DNA of 64,000 nucleotides, from positions 310,001 to 374,000 of the forward strand of contig CANMWQ010000003.1 of the NCBI GenBank assembly GCA_947501685.1. Direction: 5' to 3'. Position numbers and translations under genes: made by a program. The notes under the pieces are model-generated. The model made no database searches, was not told the DNA's origin, and was given only the letters and a program-made list of their open reading frames with translations. The stretch's first letter is position 1; every line of letters begins with the position of its first letter. The stretch comes from an uncultured Litoreibacter sp. GTDB taxonomy: Bacteria; Pseudomonadota; Alphaproteobacteria; Rhodobacterales; Rhodobacteraceae. Positions 17,670 to 25,721 of this stretch are shown one piece after another.

Positions 17670-19037
17670 ATGTTGAAACATCCTACTTCCCGCCAGACCG
17701 AGCTTGAGATGGTCACGCTTGAAAGTCTGGTTCCTGCCGATCATCTGCTGCGCAAAGTCGATGCCGCGATTGATTTTGGCTTCATCCGCGATCTTACCGA
17801 GGGACTGTACTGTCCTGACAATGGCCGCCCGCCTATTGCGCCAGAGGTTTTGTTCAAGGCCCTGTTCATCGGCTATCTGTTCGGCATTCGCTCGGAACGT
17901 CAGTTGATGCGCGAAATCGAGGTGAATGTGGCCTATCGATGGTTCCTCGGATTGCGCCTGACGGACAATGTGTTTGATGCCAGCACCTTCAGCCAAAACA
18001 GGCGGCGGCGTTTTGATGGAACTGATATTGCCCAGAACATCTTTGACCACATTGTCGAACAGGCCATTGCGCAGGGGCTTGTGGATGGCACTGTTCTTTA
18101 CACTGACAGCACCCATTTGAAAGCCTCAGCGAACAAAGGCCGTTTTGATGTGGAACTGGTCGCCAAAAGCCGTGCCGATTATTGGGATGCATTGGATGAT
18201 GCCGTAAGCACGGATCGTGCTGCCCATGGCAAGAAACCCCTGAAGCCCAAACCGCGCGAGCCTCAGATCAAGGAAACCAAGATCAGCCGTACTGATCCTG
18301 ACGCGGGGTACATGGTGCGAGATGGCAAGCCCAAAGGGTTCTTCTATCTTGATCACCGCACGGTAGACAGCAGGCACAACATCATCACCGACACCCACAC
18401 AACAGCAGGCAATGTGCACGACAGCATTCCCTACCTAGGCAGACTGGATCGTCAGAGAGAGCGGTTCGATCTGGATGTTAAGGCCGTTGGCCTTGATGCA
18501 GGCTATGCCAGCGCACCCATCGCCCAAGGGCTGGAAGAACGTGATGTATTGGGAGTGACAGGCTACCTACGCCCCTCGGATCGCAAGGGCATGATGCGCA
18601 AGCGCGAGTTCACATATGATCGTGACGCGAATGTTTACCGCTGCCCCGAAGGGCAGGCTCTACCTTATGCCACCACGGACCGTGAGGGCTACCGCCACTA
18701 CAAAAGCGACCCAGCCAAGTGCGGAGATTGCCCTTTGCTGGCGTCTTGCACAACCAACCCAAAGGGGCAAAAGACCCTCAGCCGTCATGTCTGGGCTGAT
18801 GCACGGGAACGCACTGATGCGCACCGCCTGACAGACTGGGGCAAACGTATTTACGCGCGACGAAAGGAAACAGTCGAACGCTCATTTGCAGATGCCAAGC
18901 AACTCTTCGGACATCGATACGCCCGTTATCGAGGGCTCATTGGTGCCAAATGGCAATGCCTGCTCGCCGCAACCGCCCAGAACATCAAGAAAATCGCAAC
19001 AGTTATGCATGCAAGACGCAAAAACAGCCCCGCATAA
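17670..19037 (+). CDS. IS1182-family transposase
   Basis: An intact 455-residue DDE transposase. The N-terminal DUF772 region (LVPADHLLRKVDAAIDF, FKALFIGYLFGIRSERQLMREI) precedes the catalytic triad: Asp146 (LYTDSTHLKAS), Asp276 (VGLDAGYAS) and Glu403 (ETVERSFADAKQLFG). A Cys cluster (CGDCPLLASC) sits between the second Asp and the Glu, as in IS1182 members. There is no frameshift, so it is probably active. Confidence 0.95.
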   Translation: MLKHPTSRQTELEMVTLESLVPADHLLRKVDAAIDFGFIRDLTEGLYCPDNGRPPIAPEVLFKALFIGYLFGIRSERQLMREIEVNVAYRWFLGLRLTDNVFDASTFSQNRRRRFDGTDIAQNIFDHIVEQAIAQGLVDGTVLYTDSTHLKASANKGRFDVELVAKSRADYWDALDDAVSTDRAAHGKKPLKPKPREPQIKETKISRTDPDAGYMVRDGKPKGFFYLDHRTVDSRHNIITDTHTTAGNVHDSIPYLGRLDRQRERFDLDVKAVGLDAGYASAPIAQGLEERDVLGVTGYLRPSDRKGMMRKREFTYDRDANVYRCPEGQALPYATTDREGYRHYKSDPAKCGDCPLLASCTTNPKGQKTLSRHVWADARERTDAHRLTDWGKRIYARRKETVERSFADAKQLFGHRYARYRGLIGAKWQCLLAATAQNIKKIATVMHARRKNSPA

Positions 19038-19091
19038 CGGGCTGAGGCGCGCTCGTGCACAAAACCCATCGCCAAATCACCGACCCAAAGT

Positions 19092-19119
19092 AAAGCCCCG
19101 CCAAAATATGACGGGGTTT
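19092..19119 (+). terminator. Terminator-like hairpin at the right end of the IS
   Basis: AAAGCCCCG pairs with CGGGGTTT around an AT-rich loop, overlapping the start of the right inverted repeat. It probably ends transposase transcription. Confidence 0.6.
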
Positions 19120-19131
19120 GTCAGTGGTCTG
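19117..19131 (-). repeat. Right terminal inverted repeat of the IS
   Basis: TTTGTCAGTGGTCTG, the complement of the left end. Confidence 0.9.
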
Positions 19132-19160
19132 AAAGCCCGCTCCTTTGAGCGGGCTTTTTT
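19132..19160 (+). terminator. rpsI terminator, right copy with T tract
   Basis: The second copy of the 26-bp hairpin, now followed by the full T run at 19155-19160. Before insertion it would have been the single rpsI terminator, and it still separates the IS from the convergent sulfonate operon. Confidence 0.85.
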
Positions 19161-19181
19161 CTTGGAGTTTTGCAAAAGGGG

Positions 19182-20270
19182 CTATCGCAGCGTGGTCATG
19201 CCGGTTTGCGCCATGGCAATGCTCAGCTCGTCGCTAAATACGTCCCATAACTGGTTCAAACCCGCCTCGCCCCCAGCCGCGATGGCAAATTGCAGGACTC
19301 GTCCGAAAAAGGCGAAATCTGCACCCTGCTCCAGGGCCTTCAACACATCCTCTCCGGAACGCAGCCCGCTGTCGAAAAACAGCGGGAAGTCCTCCCCAAC
19401 CGCGGCCCGGATTTCGGGCAGCATCGCAAAAGGAGACGGCGCGCTTTCCAATTGGCGCGCACCATGGCTGGAGACCTGAATGGCGTCCACGCCCTGCTCT
19501 TTCAACGCGCGGGCGTCGTCTGGGTCCAACACGCCTTTCACCACCAGCTTGCCGGGCCATGCGTCGCGCATCTGCTTGAGCGTGTCCCAATCGGCGCGCG
19601 CTCGGCTTTCGGTGCGGTCAAATTCGTATCCCTGCATCTCGAAATTCGCCATCTGGGGCTTCCCGGCAAAGAGCGAGGTCAGCGACCAGCGCGGATGCAG
19701 CGCGAAGTCCACAAATTGCTTGGGGCCAATGCGAAACGGCATCTTGAACCCATGGCGCAGCTCGCGCGGGCGGCGGCCCACTTCGGGCACATCAACGGTG
19801 AGCACGAGCGCCTCATAGCCCGCCTGACGGGCGCGTTCGACCAGCTTAAAGGTCCCTGCCCCGTCGCCGCTGAAATAGATCTGGAACCATGCATGCCCCT
19901 GCGCCACTTCGATGATCTTCTCAAGCGGCGTCGAGGCCACGGTCGAGACCCCATGCGGCACCTTATGACGCGCGGCTAGCCTGGCCAGCATGAGATCCGC
20001 TCCGGGGCCGGACAGGTTGCACATGCCCATCGGAGCGATACCGAAGGGGCGCTCGGCCTGCGTGCCGAAGATGGATTTGCTCAAAGAGCGCTGGCTGACA
20101 TCGCGCAAGATACGTGCCCGCAATGTCATCGCGTCAAGGGCCGCACGATTGCGCGCGGCCCCTGTTTCGGCCCCGGCGGAGCCATCAATATAGTCGAACA
20201 CCATCCATGGCAGCCGACGCTTGGCCAGACGGCGGGCGTCGGCGGCGGAGTGGATCGCGCTTGCCGACAT
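19182..20270 (-). CDS. FMN-dependent alpha-hydroxy acid dehydrogenase (candidate sulfolactate dehydrogenase)
   Basis: A 362-residue protein of the lactate dehydrogenase/glycolate oxidase family. It shows FDYIDGSAGAE near the start, IAPMGMCNLSGPGAD, FQIYF, LTVDVPEVGRRPRE, VVKGVLDPDDA, the catalytic His/Arg stretch VSSHGARQLES and the FMN phosphate segment FDSGLRSGEDVLKALEQGADFAFFGR. Its start is adjacent to the comE stop, as last gene of the sulfonate operon. Oxidation of 3-sulfolactate to sulfopyruvate, the step feeding ComDE, is therefore the likely job, comparable to SlcD of roseobacters. That assignment is inference from position. Confidence 0.85.
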   Translation of the reverse strand: MSASAIHSAADARRLAKRRLPWMVFDYIDGSAGAETGAARNRAALDAMTLRARILRDVSQRSLSKSIFGTQAERPFGIAPMGMCNLSGPGADLMLARLAARHKVPHGVSTVASTPLEKIIEVAQGHAWFQIYFSGDGAGTFKLVERARQAGYEALVLTVDVPEVGRRPRELRHGFKMPFRIGPKQFVDFALHPRWSLTSLFAGKPQMANFEMQGYEFDRTESRARADWDTLKQMRDAWPGKLVVKGVLDPDDARALKEQGVDAIQVSSHGARQLESAPSPFAMLPEIRAAVGEDFPLFFDSGLRSGEDVLKALEQGADFAFFGRVLQFAIAAGGEAGLNQLWDVFSDELSIAMAQTGMTTLR

Positions 20271-20825
20271 CTACGCCTTCACGGCTTCCATGAAGCGATG
20301 ACGGATAACGACCGGGTCCAGCGTGATAACAGGCAGCTTGATGTTGCCGCTGTCGCATTTGCACACGATGATGGTCATCTCGTCGCTGTCAATCGCGCCT
20401 TGCAAGACGGGGCCGAGGTCCTTGTCCTGCACTTCGATCACATTGTCGCAGCCACAGGCCCGCGCCACATCTGTCAGGTTGGTTTTCATCCCGGCATAGG
20501 TCGGCTGATCCCCGGTGGAGCCATAGGACCCGTTGTCGATGATCAACAGCGTGTAATTGCCCGTCGCGTTATTGGCGATAGTGGGCAAGGTGCCAAGGTT
20601 GGTCAGAACAGAGCCGTCCCCGTCGATGGAGATCACAGGTTTGTCTTGCGCAAGCGCCAGCCCGAACCCAATGGAGGAGGACAGACCCATCGTGCCGAGC
20701 ATATAGAAGTTACGCTCATTGTCGTCGATCATATGCAGCTCTTGGCTGGGCAGACCGATATTGCAGACCACCAGATGGGGGTTCAGGATCGGGGCGATTT
20801 CTTTGAGAATTTCTGAACGGATCAT
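20271..20825 (-). CDS. comE: Sulfopyruvate decarboxylase, beta subunit
   Basis: This 184-residue subunit supplies the thiamine-diphosphate-binding half of sulfopyruvate decarboxylase. The TPP motif is GDGSVLTNLGTL through LLIIDNGSYGSTG (GDG to N-G spacing). With ComD it converts 3-sulfopyruvate to sulfoacetaldehyde and CO2. It overlaps comD by 4 nt, and its stop abuts the start of the hydroxyacid dehydrogenase gene. A phosphonopyruvate decarboxylase role is the alternative, but the hpsN-O-P context favours sulfonates. Confidence 0.9.
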   Translation of the reverse strand: MIRSEILKEIAPILNPHLVVCNIGLPSQELHMIDDNERNFYMLGTMGLSSSIGFGLALAQDKPVISIDGDGSVLTNLGTLPTIANNATGNYTLLIIDNGSYGSTGDQPTYAGMKTNLTDVARACGCDNVIEVQDKDLGPVLQGAIDSDEMTIIVCKCDSGNIKLPVITLDPVVIRHRFMEAVKA

Positions 20826-21328
20826 TGGTCGCCGTAGCCTCCCCAGAAGTTGGCATCCGTAAGGATCGCCACAGGTTTGTTAGACATGAAGGTGTATTTC
20901 AGGATGTTGTCGAATTCCTCGACATCCTTCTGCCAGTGGAAGTGGTAGGTCGGGATGTTCAGCTGCGCCAGAAGCGCTTTGGTGTGAACGGCCATCTCCA
21001 CCTGACAGGCCACCGGCTCGCGCAGCTCGCCGCGGTAGCTGATGATCATTGGCAAGGGCATGCGGTAAAATTGCGTCAGCGTCGCGAGCGTGTTGATCGT
21101 GACCCCGATAGCGGTGTTTTGCATGATGATCGCAGGGCGTTTGCCGCCCATGAACGCACCGGCGCACAGCCCCATCCCCTCATCTTCCTTGTTGGATGGA
21201 ATGTGGAAAATATCGTCGCGCTTCTCGACCTCTTCGATCACGCCGGCCAGCTGCTTGCAGGGCACGGTGGTAATGAAAGAGACGTCATTGGCGACAAGAT
21301 CATCTGCGATCTTCTTGTCGATGTTCAT
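20822..21328 (-). CDS. comD: Sulfopyruvate decarboxylase, alpha subunit
   Basis: A 168-residue pyrimidine-binding partner of ComE, with FITTVPCKQLAGVIEEVE, the conserved Glu region IPSNKEDEGMGLCAGAFMGGKRPAIIMQNTAIG and ISYRGELREPVACQ. The start was placed at the ATG of MNIDKKIADDL. A 128-bp gap separates it from the upstream dehydrogenase gene, the only sizeable gap in the operon. Split comD and comE subunits are typical of roseobacters and methanogens. Confidence 0.9.
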   Translation of the reverse strand: MNIDKKIADDLVANDVSFITTVPCKQLAGVIEEVEKRDDIFHIPSNKEDEGMGLCAGAFMGGKRPAIIMQNTAIGVTINTLATLTQFYRMPLPMIISYRGELREPVACQVEMAVHTKALLAQLNIPTYHFHWQKDVEEFDNILKYTFMSNKPVAILTDANFWGGYGDQ

Positions 21329-21456
21329 CTTTGATTTGCCTTTCGGGTTGATGCGCCAGCCCGGCGCATTTTCGGGTTGAGGGGCACGGCGCAAAAGCGC
21401 CGCGATGATGTGAAATCAGGTTTTGTTTTGGCGGGATCAAAAGCGCTGCACATGGT

Positions 21457-22437
21457 CTAGCCCCACGGGTCCAGAACGATTTTTGGCGCGGCGACTTTGC
21501 CCTGTCTGAGGTCTTGGAATGCCGCAAACCCATCTTTGAGGGCACGCGCCTCCGTCCAGTCCAGCGCGCCGAGACGCCCGTCAAAAATCGCCTGCGCGGT
21601 GTCGCGAAAATCCTGCATCGTATAGGTGTAGGTTCCGATGAAGGTGATCTCTTGCAAGGTCATGCGGCGGATATCGAGCCCGCCCAGATCCTCGCCAAGG
21701 CCCACATGCGCAATTACACCGCCGGGCATCGCCATTTCAGAAGCCGCCGCACGTGTCGCCGTATAGCCAACGGCGTCGATGACGACTGGGAAGAGCCCAT
21801 CAGCCGAGGTCAGCGCTGTGACGCCGCATCTGTCGTTCAGGAACTGGCGGCGAATGTCATTGGGCTCTGAGATCACCACGTCCGAGACGCCCATCGCCTT
21901 CAACGCCAAAGCCGCCGCCAAGCCAATCGCGCCGCCGCCAATCACCAGAGCCCGGCGCTCCATCGCCGGGTGCAGCGCCTCAAGTGCAAGACGTGCCGCG
22001 TGCCAGCTGACAGCCAGCGGTTCGGCCAAAGCGGCCTTGCCCATGGGAACGCCTTCGGGCACCTCCACAAGGTTGACCTCCGGCATGGAGATGAACTGCG
22101 CAAAAGCCCCCTCGCGCGGTGGCATGGAAATGATCTGGCGCGCGCCGCACAGGTTCTCCCGCCCCGACGTGCAGGCCGCACAGATGCCACAGGTCACAAG
22201 AGGGTTGACCGTCACGCGTTTGCCGTCCAGCGGCCCGCCAACAATCACACCTGCGGCTTCATGGCCTAGGATCAATGGTGCCGGTCTGCGCGCATCATGG
22301 CCCAGATAGGCATGCATGTCGGAGCCGCAGATGCCCACAGCCTCCACCTTGATCAGGTGTTCGCCGTCCTGCGCCACAGAATCAGGGACGTCGCGATATC
22401 CAAGGGTTTCGACCCCGTCATAAACAAGTGCTTTCAT
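21457..22437 (-). CDS. hpsP: Zinc-dependent alcohol dehydrogenase (DHPS 2-dehydrogenase HpsP-like)
   Basis: A 326-residue medium-chain dehydrogenase. Catalytic zinc ligands lie in GICGSDMHAYLGH and GHEAAGV; the structural-zinc Cys cluster is CGICAACTSGRENLCG; the nucleotide fold is VIGGGAIGLAAALALKAMG. In DHPS-degrading bacteria HpsO and HpsP interconvert the enantiomers of 2,3-dihydroxypropane-1-sulfonate through the 2-keto form, and the neighbours hpsO and hpsN support that here. Other polyol substrates cannot be excluded from sequence alone. It overlaps hpsO by 4 nt. Confidence 0.75.
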   Translation of the reverse strand: MKALVYDGVETLGYRDVPDSVAQDGEHLIKVEAVGICGSDMHAYLGHDARRPAPLILGHEAAGVIVGGPLDGKRVTVNPLVTCGICAACTSGRENLCGARQIISMPPREGAFAQFISMPEVNLVEVPEGVPMGKAALAEPLAVSWHAARLALEALHPAMERRALVIGGGAIGLAAALALKAMGVSDVVISEPNDIRRQFLNDRCGVTALTSADGLFPVVIDAVGYTATRAAASEMAMPGGVIAHVGLGEDLGGLDIRRMTLQEITFIGTYTYTMQDFRDTAQAIFDGRLGALDWTEARALKDGFAAFQDLRQGKVAAPKIVLDPWG

Positions 22438-23195
22438 TTCGCGGTGAACCCCCCGTCAACCATCAGAATTTGGCCCGTCACATAGGCCGACGCGTCCGAG
22501 CACAGAAAAAGCAATGGGCCATCCATGTCGCGCATCGTGCCGTTGCGCCCGATGCAGGTCTGGGCGGCATTGCGCGCGGCGCGCTCGGGGTCGTCAAACA
22601 CGGCGGCGGTCAGCTCCGTCGGGAAGAAACCCGGACCTATAGCATTGGCCGTGATGCCGTCTTTCGACCACGCCTCGGCCATCGCGCGGGTCAACTGCCC
22701 AACCCCCGCCTTGCTGGAGCCGTAGGCAATCCCGCCCGGAAAGGCGCGTGTGGTTTGCAGGGACGCGAAGTTCACAATACGCCCCCAGCCCTTTTTCTTC
22801 ATCGCAGGCACAAGGGCCTGCGACAAAAAGAAAGGCGCACTCAGGTTGATTGCCAATGTCTGGTCCCACCCCTCCGGGGTGACGTCATCCGCGGCCTGCC
22901 TTGTGTTGAGGCCTGCGGCATGCACAACAATGTCGGGCGCGCCAAAGGGGCTCGAGATGTTGTCCACGACCTGCGCCAAACTAGAGCGATCTGCGATGTC
23001 AGCAGCAACGCTGGCCGCCGCCTCGCCTATTTCATTACAAAGGCTCTCCAAAGCCTCCGCCCGACGCGCCACGCCCACGACCCGCGCGCCCGCCGCCGCC
23101 AAGGCGACCGCCGCGCTGCGGCCAAGCCCGGAACTTGCGCCAGTGACGCAAGCGACCTTGCCGCTGAGATCAAACAGGGCGCGCGGGTCGGTCAT
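22434..23195 (-). CDS. hpsO: Short-chain dehydrogenase (DHPS 2-dehydrogenase HpsO-like)
   Basis: A 253-residue SDR with cofactor motif TGASSGLG, NFASLQTTRAFPGGIAYGSSKAG containing the Tyr-x3-Lys pair (YGSSK) and the catalytic Ser region, and the closing VDGGFT. It overlaps the stop of hpsN by one base and the start of hpsP by 4 nt, so it is translated within the operon. The predicted role is NAD-linked oxidation of one DHPS enantiomer at C2, by analogy with HpsO. The general SDR assignment is certain; the substrate is inferred. Confidence 0.78.
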   Translation of the reverse strand: MTDPRALFDLSGKVACVTGASSGLGRSAAVALAAAGARVVGVARRAEALESLCNEIGEAAASVAADIADRSSLAQVVDNISSPFGAPDIVVHAAGLNTRQAADDVTPEGWDQTLAINLSAPFFLSQALVPAMKKKGWGRIVNFASLQTTRAFPGGIAYGSSKAGVGQLTRAMAEAWSKDGITANAIGPGFFPTELTAAVFDDPERAARNAAQTCIGRNGTMRDMDGPLLFLCSDASAYVTGQILMVDGGFTAK

Positions 23196-24502
23196 TAGCC
23201 TTCAGCCGACAGATCGAAATTCTCGCCGGGGAAGTATTTGGCAAGACGCACATCGGCAGCTCGCGCATGGCCTTCCATCCCTTCGAGCCGCGAGATCCGC
23301 GCAGTGGCTTCTGCCACCCGCTTGGAGGCGGCTTGCGTGGTGCGCTGCCACGTGACGATCTTCATATATTTGTGGACGCTCAGCCCGCCTGTGTAGCTGG
23401 CCGCACCAGAGGTCGGCAGAACATGGTTCGTGCCGGTCGCCTTGTCGCCATATGACACTGTGGTCTCTTCGCCAAGGAAGAGCGAGCCGTAGCAGGTCAG
23501 ACGCTCCAGCCACCAATCCAGATCAGCCGCCTGCACCGTCAGGTGCTCTGGCGCGTAGTCATCCGAGCACGCGGCCATTTCTTCGCGGTCAGCGCACAGG
23601 ATCACCTCGGCATAGTCGCGCCATGCGGCAAAGGCGTTGTCGCGGTTCAGCTCGGGCAGGTCTTCGATCAGGCCAGGGACCAGCTCCATGACTTTTTCGG
23701 CCAGGGCGCGGTCATCCGTGACCAGCCAAACCGGAGAGTTGTAGCCATGCTCCGCCTGCGACACCAGATCAGTTGCCACGATATGCGCGTCGGCGTCTTT
23801 GTCGGCCAGAATCAAGCTATCCGTGGGGCCCGCAATCATGTCAATACCGACGCGACCAAACAGGATGCGCTTGGCTTCGGCCACAAACTGGTTGCCGGGG
23901 CCGACAAGAATGTTGGCTTTCGGAAGGCCAAACAGACCAAAGGTCATGGCCGCGACGCCTTGAACGCCGCCCATCGCAAGGATTTTGTCCGCACCGCAGA
24001 TATGGGCCGCATAAACAATCGCCGGGGCCACGCCGACGTCCTGGCGTGGTGGCGAGCAGGCTGTGATGTGGCGGCACCCGGCCACTTTAGCGGTGGTCAC
24101 GGTCATAATGGCGCTGGCGATATGGCTGTAACGCCCGCCCGGCACGTAGCAGCCCGCCGCGTCTACCGGGATCGCTTTTTGTCCGGCAATAAAGCCCGGC
24201 TCGATCTCCATCTCTACTTCGGTGAGCGTCGATTTCTGCGTTTCCGCAAAGCGCTTCACATTGTCATGGGCGAAGCGAATGTCAGCTTTCAGCTTCTCCG
24301 GCACCAATGCAATGGCCGCCTCGATCTCTTCCGGGGTCAACATGACGTTGCCCTCATAACGGTCAAACTTCGCCGCATATTCCATCGCCTTGGCGTCGCC
24401 CCCCGCCTCAATGTCATTGAGGATCGTCTTGACGGTCTCATGCACCTCGGAGGCGTCTGACTTCGCGGTCAACGTGGCTTTCTTCAGGTATTCAAGCGTC
24501 AT
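23195..24502 (-). CDS. hpsN: Sulfopropanediol 3-dehydrogenase (HisD family)
   Basis: A 435-residue homologue of histidinol dehydrogenase: YVPGGRYSHIASAIMTVTTAKVAG, the loop VGPGNQFVAEAKRILFGRVGIDMIAGPTDSLILAD, SQAEHGYNSPVWLVT and APEHLTVQ. It is first in an operon with comDE rather than with his genes, and roseobacter HisD proper is usually next to other his genes. This favours HpsN, which oxidises (R)-2,3-dihydroxypropane-1-sulfonate to sulfolactate in two NAD-dependent steps. A divergent LacI regulator and operator lie 5'. Confidence 0.9.
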   Translation of the reverse strand: MTLEYLKKATLTAKSDASEVHETVKTILNDIEAGGDAKAMEYAAKFDRYEGNVMLTPEEIEAAIALVPEKLKADIRFAHDNVKRFAETQKSTLTEVEMEIEPGFIAGQKAIPVDAAGCYVPGGRYSHIASAIMTVTTAKVAGCRHITACSPPRQDVGVAPAIVYAAHICGADKILAMGGVQGVAAMTFGLFGLPKANILVGPGNQFVAEAKRILFGRVGIDMIAGPTDSLILADKDADAHIVATDLVSQAEHGYNSPVWLVTDDRALAEKVMELVPGLIEDLPELNRDNAFAAWRDYAEVILCADREEMAACSDDYAPEHLTVQAADLDWWLERLTCYGSLFLGEETTVSYGDKATGTNHVLPTSGAASYTGGLSVHKYMKIVTWQRTTQAASKRVAEATARISRLEGMEGHARAADVRLAKYFPGENFDLSAEG

Positions 24503-24602
24503 GTGTTAAGGTCCTATCGGTAAGTCTCTGACAAAGATGGTGGCAGTCCAGGCAGCGCAGCGAAGGCTCCCCCCTTGCCGCCAGTTATGTGTTAATGGCA
24601 TT

Positions 24603-24616
24603 TGTAAGCGTTTACA
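24603..24616. promoter_or_regulatory. LacI-type operator between hpsN and the regulator gene
   Basis: TGTAAGCGTTTACA is a near-perfect palindrome with a central CG, the classic LacI/GalR operator shape. It lies inside a longer imperfect palindrome framed by GCATTTG and CAAATGC. It is about 100 bp before hpsN and 74 bp before the LacI-family gene, so it can control both. Confidence 0.7.
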
Positions 24617-24689
24617 TTTCAAATGCAAGCCCATACATTACGCTCCACGGTCAAATCTTTTGAGGCCCTTTCACGCAGAGAGATCACAC

Positions 24690-25721
24690 ATGCCCGCAAG
24701 TGACGCAGCACCTACACTCGACGATGTTGCCCGTCTGGCCGACGTGTCGACGGCGACCGTGTCGCGCTGCCTGAATGACCCCGGAAAGCTGACGCAGACC
24801 ACGCGAGAGAAGGTTCAGGCGGCGATTGCGGAGCTGGGATACACCCCAAATTTTGCCGCGCGCTCCATGGCGGCAAAGCGCACATTTACCATCGGCGCGA
24901 TTATCCCGACGATGGAGAACGCGATCTTCGCACGTGGCCTTCAGGCCTTCCAAGAAGAGCTCGACCGACGCGGCTATACTCTGCTGGTCTCCAGCACGGC
25001 CTACAGGGCAGATGCGGAAGAGAAGCAGATCAGAAACCTCGTGGCCCGTGGCGCTGATGGCTTGCTGGTCATCGGCCATGACCGCGATCCGGCGATCTAC
25101 GACTATCTCAGGCAACAACGCGTTCCGGTGCTGGTCACATGGTCCTATGACGAAACGGCCCCTGCCCCGTCCATCGGCTTTGACAACCGCGCGGCCATGC
25201 GCCAATTCGCGCAGAATGTGCTGGCCTCCGGCCATCGGCGCATCTCCATGATCTCCTCCATGAGCGAGCAGAATGACCGCGCCCGGATGCGCATCGAAGG
25301 TGTGCGGGACGCGATGTCGGCCCACGGGCTCGACCCCTCCACGCTGGCGCTGATCGAGGTGCCTTATACGTTTGATGACGGCGCCGGCGCGTTTCTAAAG
25401 CTGATGCAGCAGGACCCGAAACCCAGCATCGTGCTTTGTGGCAGCGACGTGCTGGCGGTCGGTGCGATCCGGGGTGCGCGCCAATTAGGCATGCGCGTGC
25501 CGCAAGACATTTCCATCACCGGCTTTGACGATATTGAGCTGGCGCAGGTCACGCATCCCGAACTGACCACCGTGCACGTGCCCCATCACGAGATGGGGCG
25601 GCTGGCGGCCCAAGAGCTGGTCGCCATGATCGAGGATAAGCGGGAGGGGATTTCCCAGCGGCTGGACACCACCATTATCGAGCGCGCCTCCGTCGCCCCT
25701 TGCCGAAGTCCAACCGCCTAG
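24690..25721 (+). CDS. LacI-family transcriptional regulator
   Basis: A 343-residue repressor with an N-terminal helix-turn-helix (TLDDVARLADVSTATVSRCLNDP, about residues 9-31) and hinge YTPNFAARSMA. A periplasmic-binding-protein-like effector domain runs from about residue 65 (FTIGAIIPTMENAIFARGL). It is divergent from hpsN with a LacI-type palindrome in between, so it is most likely the local regulator of sulfonate catabolism and itself. The effector is unknown, with DHPS or sulfolactate the obvious candidates. The frame is open further upstream, but the ATG at 24690 puts the helix-turn-helix at the usual position. Confidence 0.92.
   Translation: MPASDAAPTLDDVARLADVSTATVSRCLNDPGKLTQTTREKVQAAIAELGYTPNFAARSMAAKRTFTIGAIIPTMENAIFARGLQAFQEELDRRGYTLLVSSTAYRADAEEKQIRNLVARGADGLLVIGHDRDPAIYDYLRQQRVPVLVTWSYDETAPAPSIGFDNRAAMRQFAQNVLASGHRRISMISSMSEQNDRARMRIEGVRDAMSAHGLDPSTLALIEVPYTFDDGAGAFLKLMQQDPKPSIVLCGSDVLAVGAIRGARQLGMRVPQDISITGFDDIELAQVTHPELTTVHVPHHEMGRLAAQELVAMIEDKREGISQRLDTTIIERASVAPCRSPTA

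Larger units (their letters stand above)
17172..19131 (+). mobile_element. IS1182-like insertion sequence with a passenger gene
   Basis: A 1,960-bp element bounded by perfect 15-bp inverted repeats, CAGACCACTGACAAA at 17172-17186 and its complement at 19117-19131. It carries one full-length DDE transposase gene (plus strand) and a divergent YciI-family gene (minus strand). It is flanked on both sides by the same 26-bp terminator hairpin (17146-17171 and 19132-19157), which looks like a long target duplication. IS1182-family elements are known for variable or absent target repeats. Both ends and the transposase frame are intact, suggesting a recent insertion. Confidence 0.92.

Noticed and set aside
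23195-24502. Histidinol dehydrogenase (hisD)
   Set aside because: The family is the same, but the operon partners are DHPS and sulfopyruvate genes and there are no his genes, so HpsN is more likely.
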